A stretch of 32,068 bases of DNA from Flavobacteriaceae bacterium (GTDB lineage Bacteria; Bacteroidota; Bacteroidia; Flavobacteriales; Flavobacteriaceae). The DNA lies in the NCBI GenBank assembly GCA_013042315.1, contig JABDQM010000040.1, forward strand, positions 1 through 32,068, written 5' to 3'. Every line of letters begins with the position of its first letter. The first letter of the stretch is position 1. Both the position numbers and the translations under genes were made by a program. Under the pieces are notes generated by a model. It did not search any database. It had not been told where the DNA came from and saw nothing but the letters and a program-made list of their open reading frames with translations. Of the stretch, positions 18,561 through 27,539 are shown in pieces.

Positions 18561-19379
18561 ATGGACACACTAGGAAGCTTAGCAACAGACTCACTCACTA
18601 CTATCATCCAGGATATAGTCTCGGCCTTACCGGGTATTCTCGGAGCCATCATCGTCCTTCTCATTGGATGGCTGATCATTAAGATTATTGGCTTTGTGCT
18701 AAAAAAGATCCTCAAACTCGCACGCGTTGATGCCTTGTCGGAAAAGATTAATGAAGCCCGTTTGTTCGGAGAGGAGAGCAAGATAAAAATAGATGTGATC
18801 AAGATCTTGTTGGGCTTTATCAAGGGAATCCTTTGGATCACTTTTATTATCGTAGCTGCCGAGATCATGGGGCTCACCATCATCTCCACTGAAATATCCA
18901 ACTTACTGCGTTACCTTCCTGTATTGCTGAGTGCCGTGGTCATTTTTATGATCGGGATGTACGCTGCAAAACTCATTAAAAGTGCCCTGACAAGCATTTT
19001 TGATTCCATGGGAATTGGCGGTTCTAAGGTCGTAAGTAGCATTGTCTACTATATGATCATCGTCTTTGTCCTTATCACCTCCCTCAACCAGGCGGGAATC
19101 GACACGGCCATCATCACCAGCAACATCACCCTGGTTATTGGTGCTTTTCTCCTGGCATTCGCTATCGGACTAGGACTTGGGTCAAGAGAGGTGGTCGCGA
19201 AACTACTCAACACCTTCTACGCCAGGAGGGCTTATACAGTTGGTGACGCCATCAAAACCAAGAAATTTGAAGGTACCATAGAAGCTATAGAGGGAATTTT
19301 GGTTACCCTAAAAACCAAGGAGGGGAAAATTGTTATTCCCATTGAAGATCTCATACAGACCAAAGTAGAACTGAAATAA
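18561..19379 (+). CDS. Mechanosensitive ion channel (MscS-like, conserved TM helix/CmpX type)
   Basis: Repeated TM helix segments, LGLGSREVVAKLLNTFYARRAYTVGDAIKTKKFEGTIEAIEGILVTLKTKEGKIVIPIEDLI (MscS beta-domain-like). Confidence 0.82.
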   Translation: MDTLGSLATDSLTTIIQDIVSALPGILGAIIVLLIGWLIIKIIGFVLKKILKLARVDALSEKINEARLFGEESKIKIDVIKILLGFIKGILWITFIIVAAEIMGLTIISTEISNLLRYLPVLLSAVVIFMIGMYAAKLIKSALTSIFDSMGIGGSKVVSSIVYYMIIVFVLITSLNQAGIDTAIITSNITLVIGAFLLAFAIGLGLGSREVVAKLLNTFYARRAYTVGDAIKTKKFEGTIEAIEGILVTLKTKEGKIVIPIEDLIQTKVELK

Positions 19380-19476
19380 GAAAGTACAAGCGATAAAAAG
19401 TCGGTAATTACCAGGAATATTGCACTAAAGAATTATAAATCAAACATTTGTATAATTAAAATTTAAAATCAAAACA

Positions 19477-19806
19477 ATGGGAAAATTTGAAATCAGAAAA
19501 ACAAAATCGGGTCAATATAAATTCGACCTGAAAGCTTCTAACGGCCAGGTAATCCTGAGCAGTGAGTCTTATAAGACCAAAGCGAGCTGTAAGAAGGGCA
19601 TACACTCTGTGATGAATAATGCATCAACAGATAAGCGTTTCGATAGGAAAGCGGCCAAAAACGGAAGCCCCTATTTTAATATGAAAGCGAGAAACGGACA
19701 GATCATCGGCACCAGCGAAATGTATTCCAATACCAATGGGATGGAAAATGGAATCGCCTCGGTAAAGAAAAATGCTGCTGATGCTTCCATTGATGACCAA
19801 TCATAA
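19477..19806 (+). CDS. YegP family protein (DUF1508, two repeats)
   Basis: Tandem GKFEIRKTKSGQYKFDLKASNGQVILSSESYKTKASCKKGI / PYFNMKARNGQIIGTSEMYSNTNGMENGI. Confidence 0.92.
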   Translation: MGKFEIRKTKSGQYKFDLKASNGQVILSSESYKTKASCKKGIHSVMNNASTDKRFDRKAAKNGSPYFNMKARNGQIIGTSEMYSNTNGMENGIASVKKNAADASIDDQS

Positions 19807-19848
19807 ATTTAAAAGGAGAATTTACACATAACAACAAATACAACAACG

Positions 19849-20775
19849 ATGAAGAAAAGAGGATTACTTGCTTTTTTCCTGGCTGCAGGAATGCTGGCAT
19901 ATGCCCAGACAGAAGCAGAACTCAAAGCAGAACAGGCTGCAAAGAAAGATTCTATTGCCGCCATTCAAGGCAGGGTCAATGCCCTGCAATCGCAGATCAA
20001 TGCCCTGCCGGGCTGGAAAACAGGGGCCTTCGGTACTATCGGGGTCAACCTTTCCAGCTTTAGCAACTGGTATACTCAGGGGTTCCCCAACAACTCGGCC
20101 GGGAATATCGGTTTTACCCTAAATGCTTTTGCCAACCTAAAGGAGGAAAAATTCTTCTGGCGAAATTCGGCAAACGTGAATCTCCAATGGGTAAAACTAG
20201 ATGACAAAGATGACCCCACGGATTCAGACAGCTTCCGCGAGGCTACAGATGTATTCAACATCTCTTCGCTTTACGGACGAAAACTCAGTGAGAAGTTCGC
20301 AGTATCAACCCTTGGGGAATACCGAACAACCATCCTAAATAATTTCAATGATCCCGGATATCTCGATATCGGACTTGGGGGCACCTGGACACCTACAGAC
20401 AATCTGGTAGTTGTTTTTCATCCACTGAACTACAACTTCGTTTTCAGCAGTGAGGATACCATCTTTAACTCCTCCCTGGGAGCCAAGATTGTCGCAGATT
20501 ATACCCGACAAGTGGGTGCGGTGAACTTTAAGAGTAACCTCTCCCTTTTTCAGAGTTACGAAAGTGGCGACCTGAGTAACTGGACATGGATCAATTCCTT
20601 CTCCTATACGCTTTGGAAAATGATCGGAGTTGGTTTCGATTTTGGGCTGCGTAACAACAAGCAGGAAGCCCTGAATTATTCTATCAATACTCTCGGGAAT
20701 ACCACGGATACTTTTGACACTGTAGATAATGATCTGCAAACCTACTGGACGGTGGGTCTGAGTTATTCCTTCTAA
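19849..20775 (+). CDS. DUF3078 domain-containing outer-membrane-like protein
   Basis: Signal peptide; WKTGAFGTIGVNLSSFSNWYTQG...FWRNSANVNLQWVKL typical of DUF3078; C-terminal aromatic WTVGLSYSF beta-barrel ending. Confidence 0.82.
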   Translation: MKKRGLLAFFLAAGMLAYAQTEAELKAEQAAKKDSIAAIQGRVNALQSQINALPGWKTGAFGTIGVNLSSFSNWYTQGFPNNSAGNIGFTLNAFANLKEEKFFWRNSANVNLQWVKLDDKDDPTDSDSFREATDVFNISSLYGRKLSEKFAVSTLGEYRTTILNNFNDPGYLDIGLGGTWTPTDNLVVVFHPLNYNFVFSSEDTIFNSSLGAKIVADYTRQVGAVNFKSNLSLFQSYESGDLSNWTWINSFSYTLWKMIGVGFDFGLRNNKQEALNYSINTLGNTTDTFDTVDNDLQTYWTVGLSYSF

Positions 20776-20827
20776 GAGTAAAATTAAATACACTTAACAC
20801 ATTAATAATCATTTAAACTTTAAAACA

Positions 20828-21229
20828 ATGCTTAAAGAATTCAAGAATTTTATTATGACCGGCAATGTCATTGAATTTGCCGTAGCCGTTATCCTTGCCG
20901 GAGCCGTTGGCCTGGTAGTAAACGGATTTGTGAACGACATCATTATGCCTGTTGTCGGTGAATTTTCAGGAGGGGTCGACTTTGCGAACCTGAAGTACGT
21001 CCTTACAGAGGCTTCCGGAGTAGCCGGAGAACCCGGTGCAATTGCCGAAAACGCTATTCGTTACGGAGCATGGATCAATACTATCGTTAACCTGATCATT
21101 GTTGGTTTTGTACTATTTATGATCGTAAAGGCCTACAACAAAACCAAGACGCCTCCGGCACCTCCGGCCCCAAAAGGTCCTAGTCAGGAGCAATTGCTTG
21201 CGGAAATACGCGACCTGCTGAAGAAGTAA
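20828..21229 (+). CDS. mscL: Large-conductance mechanosensitive channel
   Basis: MLKEFKNFIMTGNVIEFAVAVILAGAVGLVVNGFVNDIIMPVVG. Confidence 0.94.
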   Translation: MLKEFKNFIMTGNVIEFAVAVILAGAVGLVVNGFVNDIIMPVVGEFSGGVDFANLKYVLTEASGVAGEPGAIAENAIRYGAWINTIVNLIIVGFVLFMIVKAYNKTKTPPAPPAPKGPSQEQLLAEIRDLLKK

Positions 21230-21254
21230 GTTCAGCCCTTACCCCAAATCAGAG

Positions 21255-21292
21255 AAAAGCCTCCTGCGTGATCATTGTCAGGGGGCTTTTTA
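21255..21292 (+). terminator. Rho-independent terminator after mscL
   Basis: AAAAGCCTCCTG ... CAGGGGGCTTTTT hairpin with T-run. Confidence 0.75.
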
Positions 21293-21355
21293 ATTTCCGA
21301 CTACGAGCAATTGGAATACGTTTTATACATTGTCATTTACATAAGACTATTTTAG

Positions 21356-21868
21356 ATGATTCAAGAAATCGGACTTGGCGGGGGTTGCCATTGGTGCACC
21401 GAAGCCATCTTTCAAAGCCTCAAGGGCATCTCTGACGTGCGACAAGGATGGATATCCGCACGCGAATTTCCTTCTTTTTCCGAGGCGATCCTGCTTCGTA
21501 TAGATCCCTCTGTTATTTCGCTACCCGATGTATTGAGGATCCATCTCCAAACCCATAGTGCTACCGCAGCCCATCAGATGAGCACAAAGTACCGATCTGC
21601 CGTTTATGTGTTTTCCACAACTCAGAAGGCGACTATTGATGCGATACTGCAGGAATTACAAACTGAGTTTTCAGAAAAATTGATAACCCGGGTTCTGCGA
21701 TTCCAGGATTTTAAAATAAATAGCGAGACTTATCTCGATTATTACAGTCGCGATCCGGACAAACCGTTCTGTAAAAATGTGATCAGACCTAAGTTAGTCA
21801 AGCTCAGGGAAAGCTTCAGCAAGCATCTCGATCCGGATAAAATACCCCTTTCAGAAAGCAGAGAATAG
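21356..21868 (+). CDS. MsrA-like peptide methionine sulfoxide reductase, divergent
   Basis: GGGCHWCTEAIFQSLKGISDVRQGW, FSEAILLRIDPSVISLPDVLRIHLQTHS, STKYRSAVYVFS, YLDYYSRDPDKPFC align with MsrA motifs, but the active-site context is GCHWC and the central part is shortened. Confidence 0.78.
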   Translation: MIQEIGLGGGCHWCTEAIFQSLKGISDVRQGWISAREFPSFSEAILLRIDPSVISLPDVLRIHLQTHSATAAHQMSTKYRSAVYVFSTTQKATIDAILQELQTEFSEKLITRVLRFQDFKINSETYLDYYSRDPDKPFCKNVIRPKLVKLRESFSKHLDPDKIPLSESRE

Positions 21869-21937
21869 ACACTTAAATTTTTGTGATCTGCCTAATAATG
21901 AGTACCTTATACAGGCTAATCCTTTAAATTCTGCGTT

Positions 21938-22360
21938 ATGGGAACAATTAAGGCATGGAATAAATGGGCCAACGCCCATACGTATTACGGGCTCGATTTG
22001 GTTCGGGCGGCTCTGGGTGTCTTTCTGATCTTAAAGGGGGTCAACTTTATGTCTGATGCAGGAGCCATGGCGCTGGTGATGGATCCTTTTCGCGAGCTTC
22101 CTGGCAGTATGATGATTATCCATTACGTTGCTGCTGCCCACTTCGTAGGTGGTTTTTTTATCATCATCGGATTGTTAACCCGATGGAGCGTCGCTCTGCA
22201 AATACCCATCCTTTTAGGAGCCATCCTTACCAACTTTCTGGGTGTGATGATACTGAGTAACCTCATCCAGGCTGTTGTGGTCTTTCTGGTTTGTGGCTTC
22301 TTTATCTTCTATGGCTCAGGTAAGCATTCACTAGACTATTACCTGAAAATGCAGAAATAG
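21938..22360 (+). CDS. DoxX family membrane protein
   Basis: LDLVRAALGVFLILKGVNFM, HFVGGFFIIIGLLTRWSVALQIPILLGAI. Confidence 0.85.
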   Translation: MGTIKAWNKWANAHTYYGLDLVRAALGVFLILKGVNFMSDAGAMALVMDPFRELPGSMMIIHYVAAAHFVGGFFIIIGLLTRWSVALQIPILLGAILTNFLGVMILSNLIQAVVVFLVCGFFIFYGSGKHSLDYYLKMQK

Positions 22361-22363
22361 GAA

Positions 22364-22858
22364 CTATCGCCTGCTCGGCATTACCAGACTGTCTGCCGGG
22401 TAAGTCTTTGCCAGGTACGTCATCTGGTCTTTCGCCCATTTGATGATGAGTTGTCGCTGTTCATCTGTGAGATTGGCTTCAGGGTGCAGGCCAAAATTGG
22501 TATAGCTCTCCAGCGGCATTTCTTTCTCCTCCACCATTTCGATGGTTTCCTCTAATTTGTGATTCTGTATAGCTATGGGTCTTTTAGTAAATTCAGAAAA
22601 ATTCAGGTGGCCTTTACCGTGTTCTATGTGGTCATTAAGCCACCAGCCCACAGGTTGTATTTCGGCATACCAGGGGTAGACCGTATTGTTTGAATGGCAA
22701 TCGTTACAGGATACCCTCATGATCTTTTCTACCTCTTCAGGCACTTCGTATTTTGTGGTAATATCATAAGTGAGATCATTGCTGTTGTTTTTCTCAGGTC
22801 GGAAAAACTGGATCACAACCAGGGCTAGAACTAATAAAATTCCAATTTTCTTTAGCAT
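22364..22858 (-). CDS. Haem-binding domain-containing protein
   Basis: N-terminal TM; VSCNDCHSNNTVYPWYAEIQPVGWWLNDHIEHGKGHLNFSEF with CxxCH motif. Confidence 0.88.
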   Translation of the reverse strand: MLKKIGILLVLALVVIQFFRPEKNNSNDLTYDITTKYEVPEEVEKIMRVSCNDCHSNNTVYPWYAEIQPVGWWLNDHIEHGKGHLNFSEFTKRPIAIQNHKLEETIEMVEEKEMPLESYTNFGLHPEANLTDEQRQLIIKWAKDQMTYLAKTYPADSLVMPSRR

Positions 22859-23038
22859 GTTTTGTGGATTAGGTTGAACAATTCAAAACTATACTTTTTC
22901 TCGTAAAATGATCCTCGTCAAGGACTTCAAATTTAAAAATTAACACGCTTTTAAGGAAGCTGCCGGGATGGAGATTTAATCCTATCTTTAGAGTGTCCAA
23001 CTATTGTTATCTGGCCTCGTCTATTACTCACGGGAATT

Positions 23039-25570
23039 ATGGAAAATCAGCAGGATCAAATTAACAGACTCACTGAAAAACTGGAGATTCTCAGGCAGGT
23101 ACATTCACATTTTTCCGAGGAGATAGAAGGCCTGAGGGCCGAGATAGAACAGCTAAAAAAAGAAGGTGCCATGGGTGCCTCCATTGTAAATATCCCCGAA
23201 CAGGAGGCTCCTAAGTCCGATATGGATATTCCAGAAGAAACAGCCGATGTTAAGGCGGATCGTCTCCCTGAAAAAAACTACTATCGCAGGAGGGAGAATA
23301 AGATTCTCGGAGGTGTTTGCTCGGGGATGGCTGAAAGAACAGGAATGAACTTAGTACTGATGCGCTTCATTTGGGTGGTCTTTGCCTTGTTATTTTGCAT
23401 CGGGGCTGTCGTTTACCTGATCTTATGGGTGAGTCTGCCAGAAAAAGAAATGATCTCTCCTGTGACGTCTGCTGCAGCTGCAGAGGGTTCAGTGAAAGAA
23501 CAGGGCTATTCCCGTGCGAGCCAGGAAGAGACAAGTTCGGATCTCGAGAAATATATCGGAGAAAATATTATCAGTAAGATCGGGATTGCGGTCTTGATTA
23601 TTGGTGTTGGAATTGGAGCAAAATACTCTATTGACAACGACCTCGTTAGTCCGCTTATTCGCATCTTGTTAGGATATCTCGTAGGGGGAGGACTATTAGC
23701 TATAAGCTTCCGTTTACTTGCGAAGTACGAAAATTTCAGTGCTGTACTTCTCAGCGGGGCAATGGCCATTTTTTATTTTATCACCTACGCAGCGTATGCC
23801 TTTTACGCAATGTATCCGGCCTATGCCACCTTTCTTATGATGGTGTTGTTTACCGTGGCTACTGTTGGGGCAGCCCTTAAACTAAACAAGCAATTTATTG
23901 CGCATATCGGCCTGGTAGGGGCCTATGCCGTTCCCTTCTTGCTGAGTGAGGGAGAAGGAAAAGCCTTGGTTTTATTTAGTTATATGGCCATTATAAACAG
24001 TGGTATTCTGGTGGTCGCCTTTAAAAAGTATTGGAAGCCCTTATACCTGGTTGCTTTCGGCCTGAGCTGGCTTATCGTTATCAGCTGGGTAGCCGGAGCC
24101 TATGATGCTGATGAACATTTTGTTCTTGCCCTCGTCTTTAGCACCCTCTTCTTTCTGCTGTTCTACGGCACTTTCCTGGCTTACAAAATCCTGAAAAAAG
24201 AAGTTTATAGCTCCCTTGATATCGCGCTGGTTCTGGCCAATTCCTTTATTTTCTATGGCCTGGGTTACAGTTTCCTTACGAGTCAGGTCGATGGAGAAAA
24301 TTACCTCGGGCTTTTCACTCTGGGAAATGCCCTTTTACATCTTGGAGTCGGATTTATGGTTCACCGTCAAAAAGGGATCGACAAGAATATCTACTTCCTT
24401 ATTTCCGGAATGGTTCTCCTCTTTCTTACCCTGAGTATTCCTGTTGAATTGGATGGCAGCTGGGTTACTCTGTTATGGCTGGGCGAAGCCGTGGTTCTTT
24501 TCTATATCGGGAAAGCGAAGCAAGTGTCGATTTATGAAAACCTCGCCTATCCCTTGCTGATATTGTCTTCTATAAGTCTTGTACAGGATTGGGTTTGGGC
24601 CTATGGGGATAGAGAAGGACTGTTTTTGGCTTTCCTGAACCCCACCTTCCTGACTTCCGTGATTTTTTGTGCTGCAGTGGGCTATATGAATTTGCTTTAC
24701 CACAATCAGAAGTTACCCGGCGCTTTTGTGGGAGACAAAGGGAAATGGCAACTCATATCCACAGGATTGGCCGGCTTATTATTACTGGGTATGTACGCTT
24801 CGGTTGCCCTGGAAATTAATTACTACTGGGAAGGGCAATTTCAGGCCTCTGCAACCGGTGATTTTGGAGTTAGCGGAAGTTATAATTACGATCTTCTTAC
24901 TTTTCAATCCCTCTGGGACATGATGTATTTTTTAGGATATACCGCTACCCTCGTTTTTGTCAATTCCCGATGGATAAAAAGCAAGACGCTTGGGATTTTC
25001 GGAATTTGTCTGGCCGTATTGGGGCTGGGGTATTTCCTAACAGTAGGCTTGTACAACTTGAGTGAATTGCGGGAAAGCTACCTAGGTGAAAATGTAAATG
25101 AAGGTTTCGAAACGGGCATATTTCACCTGCTGATCCGCTATCTGGCATTTATTTTTACAGCTGCTGTTTTCTATGTTTCCTATAGATATTTGAGGACTAA
25201 CTTTAAGAAGGAAGTCTTTGCTCCTACCTGGAACCTTATTCTTGCTATTTCCCTCTTATGGGTTCTGAGTAGTGAACTGATCCACTGGCTAAATCTGGCG
25301 GGTACTGAAGGCATCTATAAACTATGGATGACTATTTTTTGGGGGATTTACGCCTTAGCCCTGATCAGCATCGGCATTTGGAAAGCTCAAAAACAGCTTC
25401 GTGTTGCGGCCCTGGTCTTATTTGGTATCACCTTGATTAAATTAGTCTTCTACGACTTGGCGAACCTGAACACCCTGGCAAAAACAGCTCTGTTTGTTTT
25501 ACTTGGGATACTGTTGCTGATCATTTCGTTTTTGTACAATAAGTTCAGGGGGCGCTTGTGGGGAGAATAA
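23039..25570 (+). CDS. PspC domain fused to DUF2339 multi-TM membrane protein
   Basis: Coiled-coil N-terminus, PspC segment NYYRRRENKILGGVCSGMAERTGMNLVLMRFIWVVFALLFCIGAVVYLILWVSLPEKE, then ~20 TM helices with DUF2339-like ENIISKIGIAVLIIGVGIGAKYSID. Confidence 0.85.
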   Translation: MENQQDQINRLTEKLEILRQVHSHFSEEIEGLRAEIEQLKKEGAMGASIVNIPEQEAPKSDMDIPEETADVKADRLPEKNYYRRRENKILGGVCSGMAERTGMNLVLMRFIWVVFALLFCIGAVVYLILWVSLPEKEMISPVTSAAAAEGSVKEQGYSRASQEETSSDLEKYIGENIISKIGIAVLIIGVGIGAKYSIDNDLVSPLIRILLGYLVGGGLLAISFRLLAKYENFSAVLLSGAMAIFYFITYAAYAFYAMYPAYATFLMMVLFTVATVGAALKLNKQFIAHIGLVGAYAVPFLLSEGEGKALVLFSYMAIINSGILVVAFKKYWKPLYLVAFGLSWLIVISWVAGAYDADEHFVLALVFSTLFFLLFYGTFLAYKILKKEVYSSLDIALVLANSFIFYGLGYSFLTSQVDGENYLGLFTLGNALLHLGVGFMVHRQKGIDKNIYFLISGMVLLFLTLSIPVELDGSWVTLLWLGEAVVLFYIGKAKQVSIYENLAYPLLILSSISLVQDWVWAYGDREGLFLAFLNPTFLTSVIFCAAVGYMNLLYHNQKLPGAFVGDKGKWQLISTGLAGLLLLGMYASVALEINYYWEGQFQASATGDFGVSGSYNYDLLTFQSLWDMMYFLGYTATLVFVNSRWIKSKTLGIFGICLAVLGLGYFLTVGLYNLSELRESYLGENVNEGFETGIFHLLIRYLAFIFTAAVFYVSYRYLRTNFKKEVFAPTWNLILAISLLWVLSSELIHWLNLAGTEGIYKLWMTIFWGIYALALISIGIWKAQKQLRVAALVLFGITLIKLVFYDLANLNTLAKTALFVLLGILLLIISFLYNKFRGRLWGE

Positions 25571-25610
25571 CTCAAGGTATGCGCATGCGGTTTATCGGCT
25601 TTTATCGTTG

Positions 25611-25690
25611 TATGGCCCTCTATTTTTAGGTTTACCACAGGTTTTAGGGGTTTCACAACAATTATAGGGGGGTTCACCACAGGAATGGGT
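25611..25690. repeat. Imperfect ~20-bp direct repeats
   Basis: TTTACCACAGGTTTTAGGGG / TTTCACAACAATTATAGGGG / GGTTCACCACAGGAATGGGT, preceded by a weaker ...TATTTTTAGG copy. Confidence 0.6.
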
Positions 25691-25730
25691 ATCTTATATA
25701 GAGAAAATGAATGTATAAAATCCTCACACT

Positions 25731-25859
25731 ATGGAAACAAATACAGAAAAACACCCTATTTTAAACAAGATCTTAACGGCCCTAAATATCAGCCTTGAAG
25801 TTATCCTGGTACTAATTGCCCTTGGCTTTATAATCGGGTTGTACGGAATTTTAAGCTAG
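25731..25859 (+). CDS. Small membrane peptide, 42 aa
   Basis: METNTEKHPILNKILTALNISLEVILVLIALGFIIGLYGILS*; one TM helix; flanked by repeats upstream and a terminator downstream. Not in ORF track. Confidence 0.5.
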   Translation: METNTEKHPILNKILTALNISLEVILVLIALGFIIGLYGILS

Positions 25860-25878
25860 TGCTTGTTTTTTCATCAAA

Positions 25879-25914
25879 TGAAAAAAGCTTCTGCTAAGGC
25901 AGAGGCTTTTTTTA
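25879..25914 (+). terminator. Rho-independent terminator
   Basis: AAAAAAGCTTCTGC-TAAG-GCAGAGGCTTTTTTT. Confidence 0.75.
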
Positions 25915-25920
25915 TGGCTG

Positions 25921-25985
25921 ACCCACCCCTTATTCCGCTTCGTAGCTTCAGCGACGAAGCATAAGCGACCCTCCCAGGAGGGGAG
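25921..25985. repeat. Palindromic intergenic element
   Basis: GCTTCGT-agcttcagcg-ACGAAGC stem-loop followed by CCTCCCAGGAGG palindrome, in the gap between convergent genes. Confidence 0.45.
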
Positions 25986-26051
25986 CACTTAGTTATTAGG
26001 ATTGGGAGTGTACTACAAAGTTGGCGCCCTCCAATGAAATTTTAAAGCAGC

Positions 26052-26465
26052 TTAGTCGGAGGAGCGCACATATCGATATTCCGGCCCATCGCAGGGAATA
26101 AAATCGGCCTGAATAAGCATCTCCCCTGAGAAAAAGAAGAATTCCTCGGGTTCAACAAAACAGTTTCTAACAAAAGAATGGTTTTCTGAATAGGTGACCC
26201 TGAATCCGGATCTTCCATCCTGTTCGCTGACCACCCAGCGGCCTTCAATGATGGTGGTTTCTCCCTCCCTGGTTTGGGATTTCAGAAAGAGGCCGTCTGA
26301 GATAAATTCGACCTTCTCGGTATAGTCGAGCTCTGAAGCCATTTGCTCTGTTTGGGTCATGTATGCGTAGGTGCTGTTCAAAACCCAGCTATCGGTCTGC
26401 AGTGGATCATTAGAAGAAGTACAAGAAAAAACAAGTAGTGCTAAAAAGAAAAACAGTCGAGGCAT
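26052..26465 (-). CDS. Hypothetical lipoprotein
   Basis: MPRLFFFLALLVFSCTSSNDPLQ lipobox; remainder unrecognised. Confidence 0.7.
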   Translation of the reverse strand: MPRLFFFLALLVFSCTSSNDPLQTDSWVLNSTYAYMTQTEQMASELDYTEKVEFISDGLFLKSQTREGETTIIEGRWVVSEQDGRSGFRVTYSENHSFVRNCFVEPEEFFFFSGEMLIQADFIPCDGPEYRYVRSSD

Positions 26466-26611
26466 AATTGAATTTTATTATAAGATAGAAAAAAGAGGTT
26501 CGGGTTGCTTTCCGGGATATTGTAAAAACATGTCCAATAAATAGATTAAGCTGTTCATCAATTATTTATAAAAATCCTATCTTACTTAACTAATTATTTA
26601 AACCAACTAAC

Positions 26612-27526
26612 ATGCCAAACAATTATGTAAAATTTCAAGTAAAAAGCTCCGGACAATGGTTAAATATCCTTAATGGGGGAAATGCCAATGGCACTGATGC
26701 CTGCCAGGGAGCAACACCCACTACAAATAACTTTCAGTGGGAATTAAGCGACTCGGCTGTTGCAGGGTGGTCTCTTATTCAAGTAAGAAGTAGCGGACTG
26801 TATTTGAACATTAAAAATGGCGGCAACTCAAATGGAACAGTGGCTTGTCAGGGGATATTGTCCGACCCCAGTACAGCACCGGACAACTTCTTATGGAAAA
26901 TAGTTCCAGATTCCAACCATCCAGGCTGGTCCAAGATACAAGTAAAAAGCAGCAATCAATTTCTGAATATTTACAATGGCGGTACTGTAAACGGTACGGT
27001 AGCCTGCCAGGGTAATACGCCAACAACAGACAATTTTCTTTGGTTGCAATGTGAGGCCAAACCTCCTAAGAAGGTGACCATAACCATGAATATATTAGAT
27101 TGTACGTCCATTTTTGCCTTACCTAATGGAACAAGGCTAACAGACGCTCAGGCAAATGACTGGCTGTCTATGGAAGACGATAACCGTGGAGGCAAGGAAA
27201 ATGGCAATCAAAGTTCATTTGAGTCTGTTTTAAACCCGGGAAGTGAAGTAACCTGGCAACCAAAAATAGCCTCTGGCGGCAGCAATTCGGGCTTTGCCGA
27301 TGCTATCACGAATATCACCTATGAGTCGGGCTCTGGAGCTAATGTATTGGGCCCGGTTACCCCTGTTGGCAACAGTGGCAAAGTAAATGCTACGGTTTTC
27401 TGGACGGCTATCCCCCCTTCGGGAGTTGACAATGAAGCTTATACCATTCAATTTACACTTAGCAAGGGCGGAACAACAAACACCTATTATTTCGATCCGA
27501 AAATAAAAGTAGACCCCAGTAATTAA
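26612..27526 (+). CDS. Ricin-type beta-trefoil-like repeat protein with unassigned C-terminal domain
   Basis: Three repeats: FQVKSSGQWLNILNGGNANGTDACQG..NNFQWEL, IQVRSSGLYLNIKNGGNSNGTVACQG..DNFLWKI, IQVKSSNQFLNIYNGGTVNGTVACQG..DNFLWLQ; no signal peptide. Confidence 0.8.
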   Translation: MPNNYVKFQVKSSGQWLNILNGGNANGTDACQGATPTTNNFQWELSDSAVAGWSLIQVRSSGLYLNIKNGGNSNGTVACQGILSDPSTAPDNFLWKIVPDSNHPGWSKIQVKSSNQFLNIYNGGTVNGTVACQGNTPTTDNFLWLQCEAKPPKKVTITMNILDCTSIFALPNGTRLTDAQANDWLSMEDDNRGGKENGNQSSFESVLNPGSEVTWQPKIASGGSNSGFADAITNITYESGSGANVLGPVTPVGNSGKVNATVFWTAIPPSGVDNEAYTIQFTLSKGGTTNTYYFDPKIKVDPSN

Positions 27527-27539
27527 CGGTTGCTTATAT

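Noticed and set aside
20335-20793. 152-aa minus-strand ORF
   Set aside because: Antisense to the DUF3078 gene, no independent support.
25611-25690. CRISPR array
   Set aside because: Repeats are ~20 bp, imperfect and contiguous without spacers; no cas genes.
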